Below, piece by piece: positions 26,623-35,181 of a stretch of DNA of 62,237 nucleotides. Every line of letters begins with the position of its first letter. The stretch's first letter is position 1. This stretch comes from Burkholderia sp. (GTDB taxonomy: Bacteria; Pseudomonadota; Gammaproteobacteria; Burkholderiales; Burkholderiaceae): positions 1-62,237 of the forward strand of contig JASLEG010000181.1 of NCBI GenBank assembly GCA_030151225.1, written 5' to 3'. Made by a program: the position numbers and the translations under genes. Below the pieces are notes generated by a model. It saw nothing but the letters and a program-made list of their open reading frames with translations. It was not told where the DNA came from and ran no database searches.

Positions 26623-28251
26623 ATGACGGATCAACCGAACCCCGACGCGCGCTACGTGATCGGCATCGACGTGGGCACCGGCAGCGCGCGCGCCGGCATC
26701 TTCGACGCCGCGGGCCGCATGATGGCCACCGCGAAGCACGACATCGGCCTGTTCCGCGACAGCGGCGCGATCGTCGAGCAGTCGAGCGCCGAGATCTGGC
26801 AGGCCGTGTGCACGGCCGTGAAGGCGGCGCTCGGGCAGGCCGCGATCGCGCCGCGCCAGGTGGCCGGGCTCGGCTTCGACGCCACCTGCTCGCTGGTGGT
26901 GCTCGGCGCGGGCGGCACGCCGCTGCCGGTGGGCCCGTCGGAGCGGCCCGAGCGCGACATCGTGGTGTGGATGGACCATCGCGCGGTGGCCCAGGCCGAG
27001 CGCATCAACGCGCAGCCGCACGCGGTGCTCGACTACGTGGGCGGCCGCATCTCGCCCGAGATGGAAACCCCGAAGCTGCTGTGGCTGCACGAGCACCGCC
27101 GCGCCGTGTTCGACGCGGCCTGGCAGTTCTTCGACCTGACCGATTTCCTGACCTGGCGCGCGACCGGCGATCTCGCGCGCTCCACCTGCACCGTCACCTG
27201 CAAGTGGACCTACCTCGCCCACGAGCGCCGCTGGGACGACCGCTACTTTCGCGACGTCGGCCTCGGCGTGCTGGCCGACGAGCAGTTCGCGCGGATCGGC
27301 CAGCGCGTGGTGGATCCGGGCACACCGCTCGGCCAGGGGCTGACCGCGAGCGCCGCGGCCGAGCTCGGGCTCGAGCCCGGCACGCCGGTCGCGGCCGGCG
27401 CGATCGACGCGCACGCGGGCGGGATCGGCACGGTGGGCGCGCAGCACGAGCCCGAGCACTGCCTCGCCTACGTGTTCGGCACCTCGTCGTGCACGATGAC
27501 CACCACGCGCGAGCCGGTGTTCGTGCCCGGCGTGTGGGGGCCCTACTTCTCGGCGATGGTGCCCGGCGCGTGGCTCAACGAGGGTGGCCAGTCGGTGGCC
27601 GGCGCGGCGATCGAGCGGCTGCTGGCCATGCACCCGCATGCGGCCGAGGCGACGCGCGAGGCCGAGCGCGCCGGCACCACGCTGCCGGTGTGGCTGGCCG
27701 GGCTGGCGACGCGGCAGGGGCACGACGCCGCCGCCTGCTCGGCCGCGGCGCGGCTGGCCGACGGCCTGCACGTGGTGCCGGAATTCCTCGGCAATCGCGC
27801 GCCGTTCGCCGATCCGCGCGCGCGCGCCGTGATCGCCGGGCTCGGCATGGACACCGATCTCGACAGCCTCGTGGCGCTGTACGTGGCCGGCATCTGCAGC
27901 ATCGGCTACGGGCTGCGCCAGATCGTGGAGGCGCAGGCGGCGGCCGGCGCGCCCATCGAGCGGATCGTGATCAGCGGCGGCGCGGGCCGGCTCGACCTGG
28001 TGCGCCAGTTGCTGGCCGACACCACCGGCAAGCCGGTGCTCGCCACCGAGGCCGAGGAGCCGGTGCTGCTCGGCGCGGCGATGCTCGGCGGCGTGGCGGG
28101 CGGGCTGTACGGCGAACTGCGCGCGGCGATGGGCGCGATGTCGCGCATCAGCCGGCGCCATGCGCCCGCCGAAGGCGAACTGGCGGACCGGCACGCGGCG
28201 CGTTATCGCGCCTTCGAGGCGCTGCAGCGCACGGCACGGGAGATTCGCTGA
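26623..28251 (+). CDS. FGGY-family pentulose kinase
   Basis: A 542-residue sugar kinase with N-terminal phosphate motif IGIDVGTGSARAGIFD, adenosine region ISGGAGRLDLVRQLLADTTG, and DLTDFLTWRATGDLARS of the ribulokinase-like branch. It would phosphorylate the pentulose made by the adjacent dehydrogenase, yielding a pentulose 5-phosphate for the pentose phosphate pathway. The ATG is preceded by cagga. It is the last gene of the operon. Confidence 0.9.
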   Translation: MTDQPNPDARYVIGIDVGTGSARAGIFDAAGRMMATAKHDIGLFRDSGAIVEQSSAEIWQAVCTAVKAALGQAAIAPRQVAGLGFDATCSLVVLGAGGTPLPVGPSERPERDIVVWMDHRAVAQAERINAQPHAVLDYVGGRISPEMETPKLLWLHEHRRAVFDAAWQFFDLTDFLTWRATGDLARSTCTVTCKWTYLAHERRWDDRYFRDVGLGVLADEQFARIGQRVVDPGTPLGQGLTASAAAELGLEPGTPVAAGAIDAHAGGIGTVGAQHEPEHCLAYVFGTSSCTMTTTREPVFVPGVWGPYFSAMVPGAWLNEGGQSVAGAAIERLLAMHPHAAEATREAERAGTTLPVWLAGLATRQGHDAAACSAAARLADGLHVVPEFLGNRAPFADPRARAVIAGLGMDTDLDSLVALYVAGICSIGYGLRQIVEAQAAAGAPIERIVISGGAGRLDLVRQLLADTTGKPVLATEAEEPVLLGAAMLGGVAGGLYGELRAAMGAMSRISRRHAPAEGELADRHAARYRAFEALQRTAREIR

Positions 28252-28377
28252 CGGGGGACAGGTCGCGCGGCCGGCGCCGACATCGTGCTGTCACGCAAGG
28301 CGTGTCTGATTCCGGCATCCCTGTGGCCTGATCGCCGTCGGCGCGCCCCGCCGGCCCGGCTTCGCTCCGTCATCGCT

Positions 28378-29133
28378 ATGAAAGAACGGCCGATGCTCGA
28401 ATACGCGCTGCACCCCGTCGAGGACCGCCTGGTCCACGTCGACGCGTTCTGTCGCGATCTGCCGCTGGTGCGCGGCCTGGCGCGCTGCCCGCTGTGCTCG
28501 GGCGTGCTGCGCGTGGCGCAGTTGCGCGACCGCTCCCGGGCGCGCCGCTTCGTGCATGCGGCGGGGCCGTTCGCGCGCTGCCCGCTGGTGTCGGACGCGG
28601 TGCCGAACCCGCTCGCCGTGCATGTGGGGCCGCCGCTGACCGAGCGCGCGAAGCAGCTGCGCGCGAGCTTCTTCCAGCAATGGCAGCGCCACCTGCAGAC
28701 GATCCGGCACACCGCCTCGGCCTTCCAGATCACGCGCTTCACGCATGCGATCGAGCACGCCGACGTGCTGAAGCTGTGGGCCTGGCCCACGCTCGCGCAA
28801 CGCGACATCCCCTATGTGCTGCTGGTGCTGACCGATTTCATCGCGGCGCCCCCGGACGAGCGGCAGGCGGCCTGGATCCGCTTCTGGTTCGGCGCGCCGG
28901 TGCAGCAGGTGGGCGATCTGGGCCAGCCCGGCCAGCTGGTGCCGAGGTTGTTCCGCCTGCGCTACAAGCGGCCGCGCATGTCGAAGTACCCGAGCGTGCG
29001 CCATCTGATCGATTGCCAGGAAGTGCCGATGCCCGCGCACGAGGCGGCCGACGCGGCCACGCTGCCGAGCGGCGCGGACGTGTCGGCCTTCGAATCGTTC
29101 GCGCAGCGCATGGCGCGCGTGCCGGCCGAATAG
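28378..29133 (+). CDS. Hypothetical protein with CxxC motif
   Basis: A 251-residue soluble protein I do not recognise. Near residue 44 it has ARCPLCSGVLRV, half of a zinc-ribbon-like knuckle, and near 75 FARCPLV. A basic segment (FRLRYKRPRMSKYPSVRHLID) follows around 205. Codon bias is strong and normal for the region, supporting real coding. It has no signal peptide or membrane segment. It follows the kinase by 126 nt and may be separately transcribed. The start could also be the ATG 15 nt downstream. Confidence 0.7.
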   Translation: MKERPMLEYALHPVEDRLVHVDAFCRDLPLVRGLARCPLCSGVLRVAQLRDRSRARRFVHAAGPFARCPLVSDAVPNPLAVHVGPPLTERAKQLRASFFQQWQRHLQTIRHTASAFQITRFTHAIEHADVLKLWAWPTLAQRDIPYVLLVLTDFIAAPPDERQAAWIRFWFGAPVQQVGDLGQPGQLVPRLFRLRYKRPRMSKYPSVRHLIDCQEVPMPAHEAADAATLPSGADVSAFESFAQRMARVPAE

Positions 29134-29175
29134 GCCTGCGCGCGGCCAACGCGGCCCGCGCCGTTCGGCCGTGGC

Positions 29176-30393
29176 TCAGCTGTACAGCGACGGCTCGGGC
29201 AGCACGCCCGTCAGCGCGAAACGGCCGACGTCGCGCAGCCGGTAGTCGAGCGGATCGTGCAGCGTGTGGGTGCGCGCATTGCGCCAGAAGCGGTCGAGCG
29301 CGAGCGGCGCGGCCGTGGCGCGGGCCCCGCAGGCATCGAACAGCGCCTCGCCGGCATCGAGCGCGGCACGCTGCGCCACGATCTTCGCCTCCGACACCGC
29401 CAGCGCCACTTCGGCGCGACCTTCCGCGCCCAGCGCTTCCCTGCGATCCCAGGCCGCCTGCAGCGTGCGCGCGGCGCGATCGGCCAGCGCCTCGGCCGCC
29501 ACCGCCTGCACGCGCATGTCGCCGAAGCGCTGCAGCGTGTACGGATCGTCCTGCGCGCGCTCCACGCCCGAATGGATCCACGGCCGCCCGCGCGTGGCCA
29601 CGTATTCGCGCGCCTCGGCCAGCGCGCCTTCGGCCAGCCCCACGAACAGGTTGGTCAGCACCAGCTGCGACACCAGCGTGCGCAGCGTGGCGCGCGGCGA
29701 CGGCGCCGCCTCCGAGCGATGCAGCACCTCGTCGGCCGCCACCGCCACGCTGGCGAACGACACGCTGCCGCTGTCGGTCTGCCGCTGGCCGATCGGGTCC
29801 CAATCCTCGTGCACGGTGATGCCCTCGCGGCCGGTGGGCACCACCACGAACACCGGCTTGCCGGTGGCCGGATCCTGCGCCGACACGGTCATGCGCGACG
29901 AGCCGCGGGTGCCCGAGCAGAAGCCCTTGATGCCGTCGAGCCGGTAGCCCCCGTCGCCGTCCTGCCGCGCCACCAGCCGCGTGTCGAGCGAGTTGACGGC
30001 ATTGCCCCACCACCAGCCGTGCTCGACGGTGCCGCGCAGGTAGCGCTCGCGCTGCGCGGCGTTGCCCCACACGTCCACGCTCACCACCTGCAGCACCTGG
30101 AAGCCGACCAGATGCGCGAGCGCGCTGTCCACGCGTGCGATCGCGCGAATCGTCTGATAAAGGATCGGCCAGTCGGCCTCCTGGCCACCGAACGCGCGCG
30201 GCACGGCCAGCGTCTGCAGGCCGAGGCCGGCCATCCAGGCCTTCTCGCGCGCGGCGTGGCCGCCGGCCCGGTCGCGGGCCGGGGCGCTGGCGCGCAGCGC
30301 GACGATCAGTTCACCGAAAGTCGTGGGCGTTTCGACCGACGAATCGGCCTTGGGGTCGAAGCCGGCGACGGTCTGCGGGCGGGAATCGCTCAT
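29176..30393 (-). CDS. sfnB: SfnB-family acyl-CoA-dehydrogenase-like monooxygenase
   Basis: A 405-residue flavoprotein of the acyl-CoA dehydrogenase fold. Landmarks are GLQTLAVPRAFGGQEADWPILYQTIRAIARVDSALAHL spread over residues 60-100, GYRLDGIKGFCSGTRGS, and a C-terminal helical domain ending with RNARTHTLHDPLDYRLRDVGRFAL. These features match SfnB/DszC-type enzymes used in scavenging sulfur from organosulfur compounds. MSDSRPQTV is chosen as start; the longer reading lacks family similarity. No partner reductase or sulfonate importer is visible nearby, so its physiological role stays open. Confidence 0.83.
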   Translation of the reverse strand: MSDSRPQTVAGFDPKADSSVETPTTFGELIVALRASAPARDRAGGHAAREKAWMAGLGLQTLAVPRAFGGQEADWPILYQTIRAIARVDSALAHLVGFQVLQVVSVDVWGNAAQRERYLRGTVEHGWWWGNAVNSLDTRLVARQDGDGGYRLDGIKGFCSGTRGSSRMTVSAQDPATGKPVFVVVPTGREGITVHEDWDPIGQRQTDSGSVSFASVAVAADEVLHRSEAAPSPRATLRTLVSQLVLTNLFVGLAEGALAEAREYVATRGRPWIHSGVERAQDDPYTLQRFGDMRVQAVAAEALADRAARTLQAAWDRREALGAEGRAEVALAVSEAKIVAQRAALDAGEALFDACGARATAAPLALDRFWRNARTHTLHDPLDYRLRDVGRFALTGVLPEPSLYS

Positions 30394-30859
30394 CGGAATG
30401 GGGCAGCTCTCTGTCGTGTCATGTCGGACGAATAGGTGCAAACGCCACATTCGAAAATTTCGCGCAAACGTGTGCGGGAAACACTCTATATTTCCAACAT
30501 GCTGTCGTTAACAAAACTTGTCGATCGCGCATACGTTTGCGAGCCGGATGGCGACGGAGTTCTCGTCGATCATAGCCGCAGCGGCCGAACCCGGTCCACC
30601 AAGGGTTTCGGGAAAGGAAATCGGCGCGAGCGATATCGATGAAGGCCGAACCACGGCATCGGTGCAGAGGCGGTACGCAATCTTCCGACGATGACGATAC
30701 GGCTTGCAGGACCGGCCGGGCAACGGGGCCCGGGACGGGCAGCAGACGCAACACAGGGCGGCAGGCAGCAGGACGGGGAGCAGTTGAACGGGGCGATGTA
30801 CCCCAACATTCGAAGCGATGGGCAAGCGCCCGCGGCGACGAGACCACACGAGGTCGCAC
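30394..30859. other. Intergenic region without recognised gene
   Basis: A 466-bp divergent region between the SfnB-type gene and the spherulin-4-like gene. The first 150 bp are AT-richer (acattcgaaaatttcgcgc near 30450) and probably hold both promoters. The rest has no frame with normal codon bias and no recognisable RNA element. Confidence 0.5.
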
Positions 30860-31792
30860 ATGAACACTCTGCAGCACACCGCCGGCATTTGCCCGGCACT
30901 CCTGATCGATCGCCGCAAGTTCTCGCGCTCGCGCAGCGCACCGGGCCGATTCCGGCGCTTCGCCGCCGCGGCCTGCACCCTGCTGGCCTCGGTGTTCGCC
31001 ACCGGCGTGACCAGCGGCACGGCCGCCGCCGCCGACCTCGTGGTGCCCGCCTACTTCTATCCGTCGGGCTCGGGCGCCACGGCCTGGAACACGCTGGCCA
31101 CCAATGCGGCGTCGGTGTCGCTGACGGCCATCGTCAACCCGAACAGCGGCCCCGGCAACGCCGCCGATCCGGCCTACGTCGCGGCCATCGCCAAGGTGCG
31201 CGCGGCCGGCGGCAAGGTGATCGCCTACGTGCACACCTCCTACGGCGCCCGCAAGCTGTCCGAGGTGACCGCCGACATCAACAGGTACCTCGCCTTCTAT
31301 GCGGTGGACGGCTTCTTCGTCGACGAGATGGCGAACGACAATTCCACCGCCCACGTCCAGTACTACCAGTCGCTCTACAACTACATCAAGGGGCTGTCGC
31401 CCAACTACCAGGTGGTGAACAACCCCGGCACCAACCTCCCCGAGATCTACGCGAGCCTGCCGGTGGCGGACCGTTTCGTGGTGTACGAGAACGTGCAGGC
31501 CAGCTATGCAGCCTACAAGGCGCCGGCGTGGCAGGCCAACTATTCGCCGAGCCGCTTCATCCACATCGTCTACAACGCCGCCACCCAGGCGCAGATGAGC
31601 AGCAACGTGCAGTTCGCGGTCAAGAACGGCGCGAGCGGCATCTACATGACCTCGCTGAAGGGCTCGAACCCGTACAACGGGCTGCCGTCGTACTGGGCCG
31701 CGGAAGTCGCCGCCGTGGCCGCGCTCTCGCCGGTCGTCACCGCGCCCGCCACCAGCAGCAGCACGCAGACGACGGCGCGCGGCCGGCACTGA
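30860..31792 (+). CDS. Secreted spherulin-4 family protein (GH135-like)
   Basis: A 310-residue exported protein. A basic N-terminus leads to a signal segment (AAAACTLLASVFATGV) with probable cleavage after GTAAAA near residue 58. The mature part is a spherulin-4 domain: LVVPAYFYPSGSGATAW, GGKVIAYVHTSYGAR, AVDGFFVDEMAND with acidic pair D155/E156, and YMTSLKGSNPYNGLPSYW. Spherulin-4 domains include the fungal Sph3 (GH135), which cleaves galactosaminogalactan; the acidic pair fits a glycosidase centre. A serine/threonine-rich tail follows. Enzymatic role here is inference. Confidence 0.82.
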   Translation: MNTLQHTAGICPALLIDRRKFSRSRSAPGRFRRFAAAACTLLASVFATGVTSGTAAAADLVVPAYFYPSGSGATAWNTLATNAASVSLTAIVNPNSGPGNAADPAYVAAIAKVRAAGGKVIAYVHTSYGARKLSEVTADINRYLAFYAVDGFFVDEMANDNSTAHVQYYQSLYNYIKGLSPNYQVVNNPGTNLPEIYASLPVADRFVVYENVQASYAAYKAPAWQANYSPSRFIHIVYNAATQAQMSSNVQFAVKNGASGIYMTSLKGSNPYNGLPSYWAAEVAAVAALSPVVTAPATSSSTQTTARGRH

Positions 31793-31830
31793 GCCCACGC
31801 GCACGCCTTCGCCTCACCTCCCGCCTCACC

Positions 31831-31903
31831 ACAACCTGCAAGTTGTATTTCGTAAATACAACTTGCAGGTTGTATCCTGTAAATACAATCATTGGGTTGT
31901 ATT
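31831..31903 (+). promoter_or_regulatory. hipBA operator array: 20-bp inverted repeat and 27-bp phased half-sites
   Basis: Arms 31831-31850 and 31854-31873 are perfect inverted copies around a 3-nt centre. Overlapping them, TTGTAT recurs at 31843, 31870 and 31897, each 27 bp apart, and ATACAA follows 13 nt after the first two, giving two full TTGTAT-N7-ATACAA palindromes and one half-site. The array ends 61 nt before the hipB start. It is very likely the operator bound by the HipB dimer. Confidence 0.75.
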
Positions 31904-31963
31904 CACGCCTCGACCGCCTTATGCTCGACGTATCCGTCTTCTCGCGCGCGTCGCGCTTTCATC

Positions 31964-32233
31964 GTGAACTACCCGGTCAAGACTCTCGCCCAGATGCGGC
32001 CCCTGCTGCAGGGCTTCCGCAAGGCCGCCGGCCTGACCCAGGCCGCCGTGGCCGAGCGGCTCGGCGTCAGCCAGCAAAGCTATGCGAAGCTCGAGGCCGA
32101 TCCGTCCACGGCCAGCCTCGAGCGCCTGTTCCGCGTGATGCACGTGCTCGGCATCGAGATGACGCTGAGCAGCGCGCCCGGCGACACCGCCGGCGAACTC
32201 GGCGTGGCCTCGCCCACCCGCGAAAACTGGTAA
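31964..32233 (+). CDS. hipB: HipB-type antitoxin and operon repressor
   Basis: An 89-residue Xre-family DNA-binding protein with helix-turn-helix AGLTQAAVAERLGVSQQSYAKLE and a short strand region GIEMTLSS. It ends in ENW: a C-terminal Trp after a flexible tail, as in E. coli HipB (88 residues), where the last Trp contacts HipA. A GTG start is chosen because it gives the family length; a longer frame to 31892 runs into the operator array. No Shine-Dalgarno is evident. The stop is 6 nt before the toxin gene. Confidence 0.85.
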   Translation: MNYPVKTLAQMRPLLQGFRKAAGLTQAAVAERLGVSQQSYAKLEADPSTASLERLFRVMHVLGIEMTLSSAPGDTAGELGVASPTRENW

Positions 32234-32239
32234 GCCGCC

Positions 32240-33571
32240 ATGCCACGCTCCACTCGCGCCACGCGCCTCGCCCTGTGGATGAACGGCGTCGAGGTCGGTT
32301 ACTGGGAACACGTGCAGGGCGTCGATCGCCTCGCCTACGCCGACAGCTGGGTGGCCGACCCGCAGGGCCGGCCGCTGTCGCTCTCGCTGCCGTTCCGGCC
32401 GGGCAACGCGCCCTATCAGGGCGGTGCGGTTGCCCATTATTTCGACAACCTGCTGCCCGACAGCGACGCGATCCGTCGCCGCATCGCGCAGCGTCACGCG
32501 GCCCGTGATGCCACACCGTTCTCGCTGCTCGAGGCGGTGGGACGCGATTGCGTGGGCGCGCTGCAACTGCTGCCGCCCGGCGTGGCACCCAAAGGCCTCA
32601 GGCGCATCGTCGGCACGCCGCTCGGCGAGCGCGACATCGCGCGATGGCTGCGCGAGCTGCCGCGCGCGCCCGAAGCCGGCCACGACGCGGCGCGCGACCT
32701 GCGCCTGTCGATCGCCGGCGCCCAGGAAAAGACGGCCCTGCTCTGGCACGGCGGCGAATGGCTGCGCCCCGAAGGCAGCACGCCCACCACGCACATCCTG
32801 AAGCTGCCGCTCGGGCTGGTGGGCGGCGTCGGCGCCGACATGCGCACCTCGGTCGAGAACGAATGGCTGTGCGCGCTGATCGTGGCCGCCTACGGGCTGC
32901 CGGTCGCGCCGTGCGGCATCGGTCGCTTCGAGGATCAGAAGGCGCTGGTGGTGACACGCTTCGACCGCCGCCCGTCCGCCGATGGCGAATGGATCCTGCG
33001 CCTGCCCCAGGAGGACCTGTGCCAGGCCACCGGCGTGTCGGGGCTTGCCAAGTACGAGGCCGACGGCGGCCCCGGCATCGCGGCGGTCATGGCGGTGCTG
33101 GCCGGCTCGGTGGAGGCCGAGCGCGACCGCCGCCACTTCTTCACCACGCAGATCGTGTTCTGGCTGCTCGCGGCCGCCGACGGTCACGGCAAGAACTTCA
33201 GCATCGCGCACCTGCCCGACGCGAAATACCGAGCCACGCCGCTCTACGACATCCTGTCGTTCCACCCGATCATCGGCCGGCGCGCCGGCCAGGTGGCGCC
33301 GCAGCGCGTGCGCATGGCGATGGCCGTGCGCGGCACGAACCGGCACTTCGTGTGGCACGAGATCCTGCCGCGCCATTGGCTCGCGCAGGGGCAGCGCTGC
33401 GGGCTCGCCGAAGCCACCGTGGCCGGCATCATGGCCGAGCTGGCCGCGGCCACGCCGCGCGTGATCGACGAGGTGGCCGCGCTGCTGCCGCGCGAGTTTC
33501 CGGCCGACGTGGCCGACGCCGTGTTCGCGGGCCTGCGCAAGCAGGCCCGTAAACTGGAAACGGGCCGCTGA
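32240..33571 (+). CDS. hipA: HipA serine/threonine kinase toxin
   Basis: A 443-residue toxin close to the length of E. coli HipA (440). Conserved segments seen are LSIAGAQEKTALLW (with Ser157 at the position of the autophosphorylated Ser150), TPTTHILKLP, SVENEWLCALI, VTRFDRR, LRLPQEDLCQATG, YEADGGPGIA, and the catalytic loop ADGHGKNFSI followed by YDILS. E. coli HipA phosphorylates glutamyl-tRNA synthetase and causes growth arrest and persistence. All catalytic motifs are intact, so the toxin should be active. HipB is encoded immediately upstream. Confidence 0.93.
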   Translation: MPRSTRATRLALWMNGVEVGYWEHVQGVDRLAYADSWVADPQGRPLSLSLPFRPGNAPYQGGAVAHYFDNLLPDSDAIRRRIAQRHAARDATPFSLLEAVGRDCVGALQLLPPGVAPKGLRRIVGTPLGERDIARWLRELPRAPEAGHDAARDLRLSIAGAQEKTALLWHGGEWLRPEGSTPTTHILKLPLGLVGGVGADMRTSVENEWLCALIVAAYGLPVAPCGIGRFEDQKALVVTRFDRRPSADGEWILRLPQEDLCQATGVSGLAKYEADGGPGIAAVMAVLAGSVEAERDRRHFFTTQIVFWLLAAADGHGKNFSIAHLPDAKYRATPLYDILSFHPIIGRRAGQVAPQRVRMAMAVRGTNRHFVWHEILPRHWLAQGQRCGLAEATVAGIMAELAAATPRVIDEVAALLPREFPADVADAVFAGLRKQARKLETGR

Positions 33572-33589
33572 GCGAACTCGCGGCCCGTT
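33559..33589. terminator. Terminator-like stem-loop at the end of hipA
   Basis: Perfect 10-bp arms AACGGGCCGC (33559-33568) and its complement (33580-33589) enclose 11 nt that include the hipA stop codon. It lies between convergent hipA and the efflux channel gene. There is no long T-run; A's precede and T's end the stem, so function in either direction is possible. Confidence 0.55.
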
Positions 33590-33626
33590 GCCCTTGCTGC
33601 GCGGTGCGTGAGTTGATCCGCGCCGG

Positions 33627-35171
33627 TCAGCGCTGCGCCACCGCCTGCACCGGCACCGGCACCGGCTGCGCACCGCCGACCGCCGTGGCCGGCGTGCCCC
33701 AGCCGCCGCCGAGCGCACGGATCAGGTTCACCGTCGACACCGCCTGCGCGCCCGTCAGCTGGTTCGCCTGCAGTTGCGACTGCAGCACCGAGCGCTCGCT
33801 GTCGATCACGTCGAGGTAGGCCACCTGCCCTTCCTGATACTGCGTGCGCGACAGCTTCGCCGCGCGCTGCGACGCGCTCACCGCATCGCCCTGCGCGCGG
33901 ATCTGGTCGTCGAGCAGGCGCAGGTCGGCCAGATTGTCCTCCACCTCGCGGAACGCCACCAGCACCTGCTGGCGATAGTTCGCCACCTGCTCGTCGTACT
34001 GCGCGCGCGCCTGCTGCACGCCCGCGCTGCGCCGGCCGCCGTCGAAGATCGGCAGCGACAGCGCGGTGCCGGCGAACGGCCCGAGCAGGAAAGTGCGGCT
34101 CGACCACATGAACAGGCTGCCGAGCGTGCTCGCCTCATAGCCGAACGAGCCGGTGATGTCGAGCTTCGGGAAGTACGCGGACTTCGCGAGGCCGATGCGC
34201 GCATTGGCGGCCGCCATCGCGCGCTCGGCCGCCGCGATGTCGGGGCGGCGTTCCAGCAGCGCCGACGGCAGGCCGGCAGGAATCCGAACCGTCACCGGCA
34301 CGATCGGTGCCTGCGCGAACGAGAAATCGGCCGGCGGCTTGCCGAGCAGGATCGCGAGCGCGTGCTCCGAGGCGGCGCGGCGGCGGGCGACGCCCACCGC
34401 ATCGGCCTGCGCCGAGGCGAGTTCGTTCTTCGCGCGCGACACGTCGAGCTCGTTGATGTCGCCTTCGTCGAAGCGCCGCTGCGCGAGCTTCAGCGATTCC
34501 TCACGCAGATCGACGGTGCGCCGGTACAGGTCCTGATCCGAATCGAGCTGGCGCAGCTCGAAATAGTTCTGCGCCACGTCGGCCTGCAGCGCGAGCTGCA
34601 CCGAGCGGAACAGCGCCTCGCTCTGCGCGGCGTCGGCACGCGAGGCCTCGACGTTGCGGCCCACGCTGCCGAACAGGTCGGCCTCGTAGGACACGCTGCC
34701 CTGCGCGCGCCACAGCGTGGCATTGGTCGGCCCCGAGCCTTGCGGCAGGAACTGCGAGGCCGACGACACGCCCTCGCGAGTCGGCCCGAAGCCCGCATCG
34801 AGCGACGGGAACCACGCCGAGCGCGCGGCCCGGGTGGCGGCTCGCGCTTCTTCCACGCGCGCCGCGGCCGCCTTCAGGTTCTGGTTCGCGTCGAGCGCCT
34901 GCTGCTCGAGCGTGTCCAGCGTGGCGTCGCCGAACACGCTCCACCACTGGCCGCGATGGGCGGCATCGGCCGGCTCGGCCGGTTTCCAGGTGCCGGCCTG
35001 CTCGCCCGCCTCGAGGGTGGGCGCTTCCTTGAACGCGGCCGGCGTGGCCGCGTCGGGCCGCTTGTAGTCGGGGCCCACCGCGCAGGCGGCGAGCAGCGCC
35101 GACATCAGCACACTGAGCCCGGCCAGCTTCGCCAGATGCAGCGCGGGCCGGATGGTCTTGTCGTTTTTCAT
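33627..35171 (-). CDS. oprC: Outer-membrane efflux lipoprotein, OprC/OpcM type
   Basis: A 514-residue NodT-family channel. The lipobox LLAAC follows a basic signal peptide (Cys near residue 30), then AVGPDYKRPDAATP, the usual start of mature OprM-like proteins. Later features are LLERRPDIAAAERAMAAANARIGLAKSAYFPKLDITGSFGYEAS in the second repeat and SLPIFDGGRR. It starts 10 nt after the RND pump stop with gagg upstream of the ATG. As the last gene of the locus it would supply the outer-membrane exit duct. Confidence 0.87.
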   Translation of the reverse strand: MKNDKTIRPALHLAKLAGLSVLMSALLAACAVGPDYKRPDAATPAAFKEAPTLEAGEQAGTWKPAEPADAAHRGQWWSVFGDATLDTLEQQALDANQNLKAAAARVEEARAATRAARSAWFPSLDAGFGPTREGVSSASQFLPQGSGPTNATLWRAQGSVSYEADLFGSVGRNVEASRADAAQSEALFRSVQLALQADVAQNYFELRQLDSDQDLYRRTVDLREESLKLAQRRFDEGDINELDVSRAKNELASAQADAVGVARRRAASEHALAILLGKPPADFSFAQAPIVPVTVRIPAGLPSALLERRPDIAAAERAMAAANARIGLAKSAYFPKLDITGSFGYEASTLGSLFMWSSRTFLLGPFAGTALSLPIFDGGRRSAGVQQARAQYDEQVANYRQQVLVAFREVEDNLADLRLLDDQIRAQGDAVSASQRAAKLSRTQYQEGQVAYLDVIDSERSVLQSQLQANQLTGAQAVSTVNLIRALGGGWGTPATAVGGAQPVPVPVQAVAQR

Positions 35172-35181
35172 CGTCTGATCC

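Noticed and set aside
30394..30500. Sigma-54 -24/-12 promoter upstream of the SfnB-type gene
   Set aside because: No TGGC...TTGC pair at the required spacing was found on the minus strand, although sfn genes are often sigma-54 dependent.
31831..31903. Repeat array considered as a CRISPR or integron-like element
   Set aside because: Only two to three units with 27-bp period, no unique spacers of constant length and no cas genes; position before hipB explains it as an operator.
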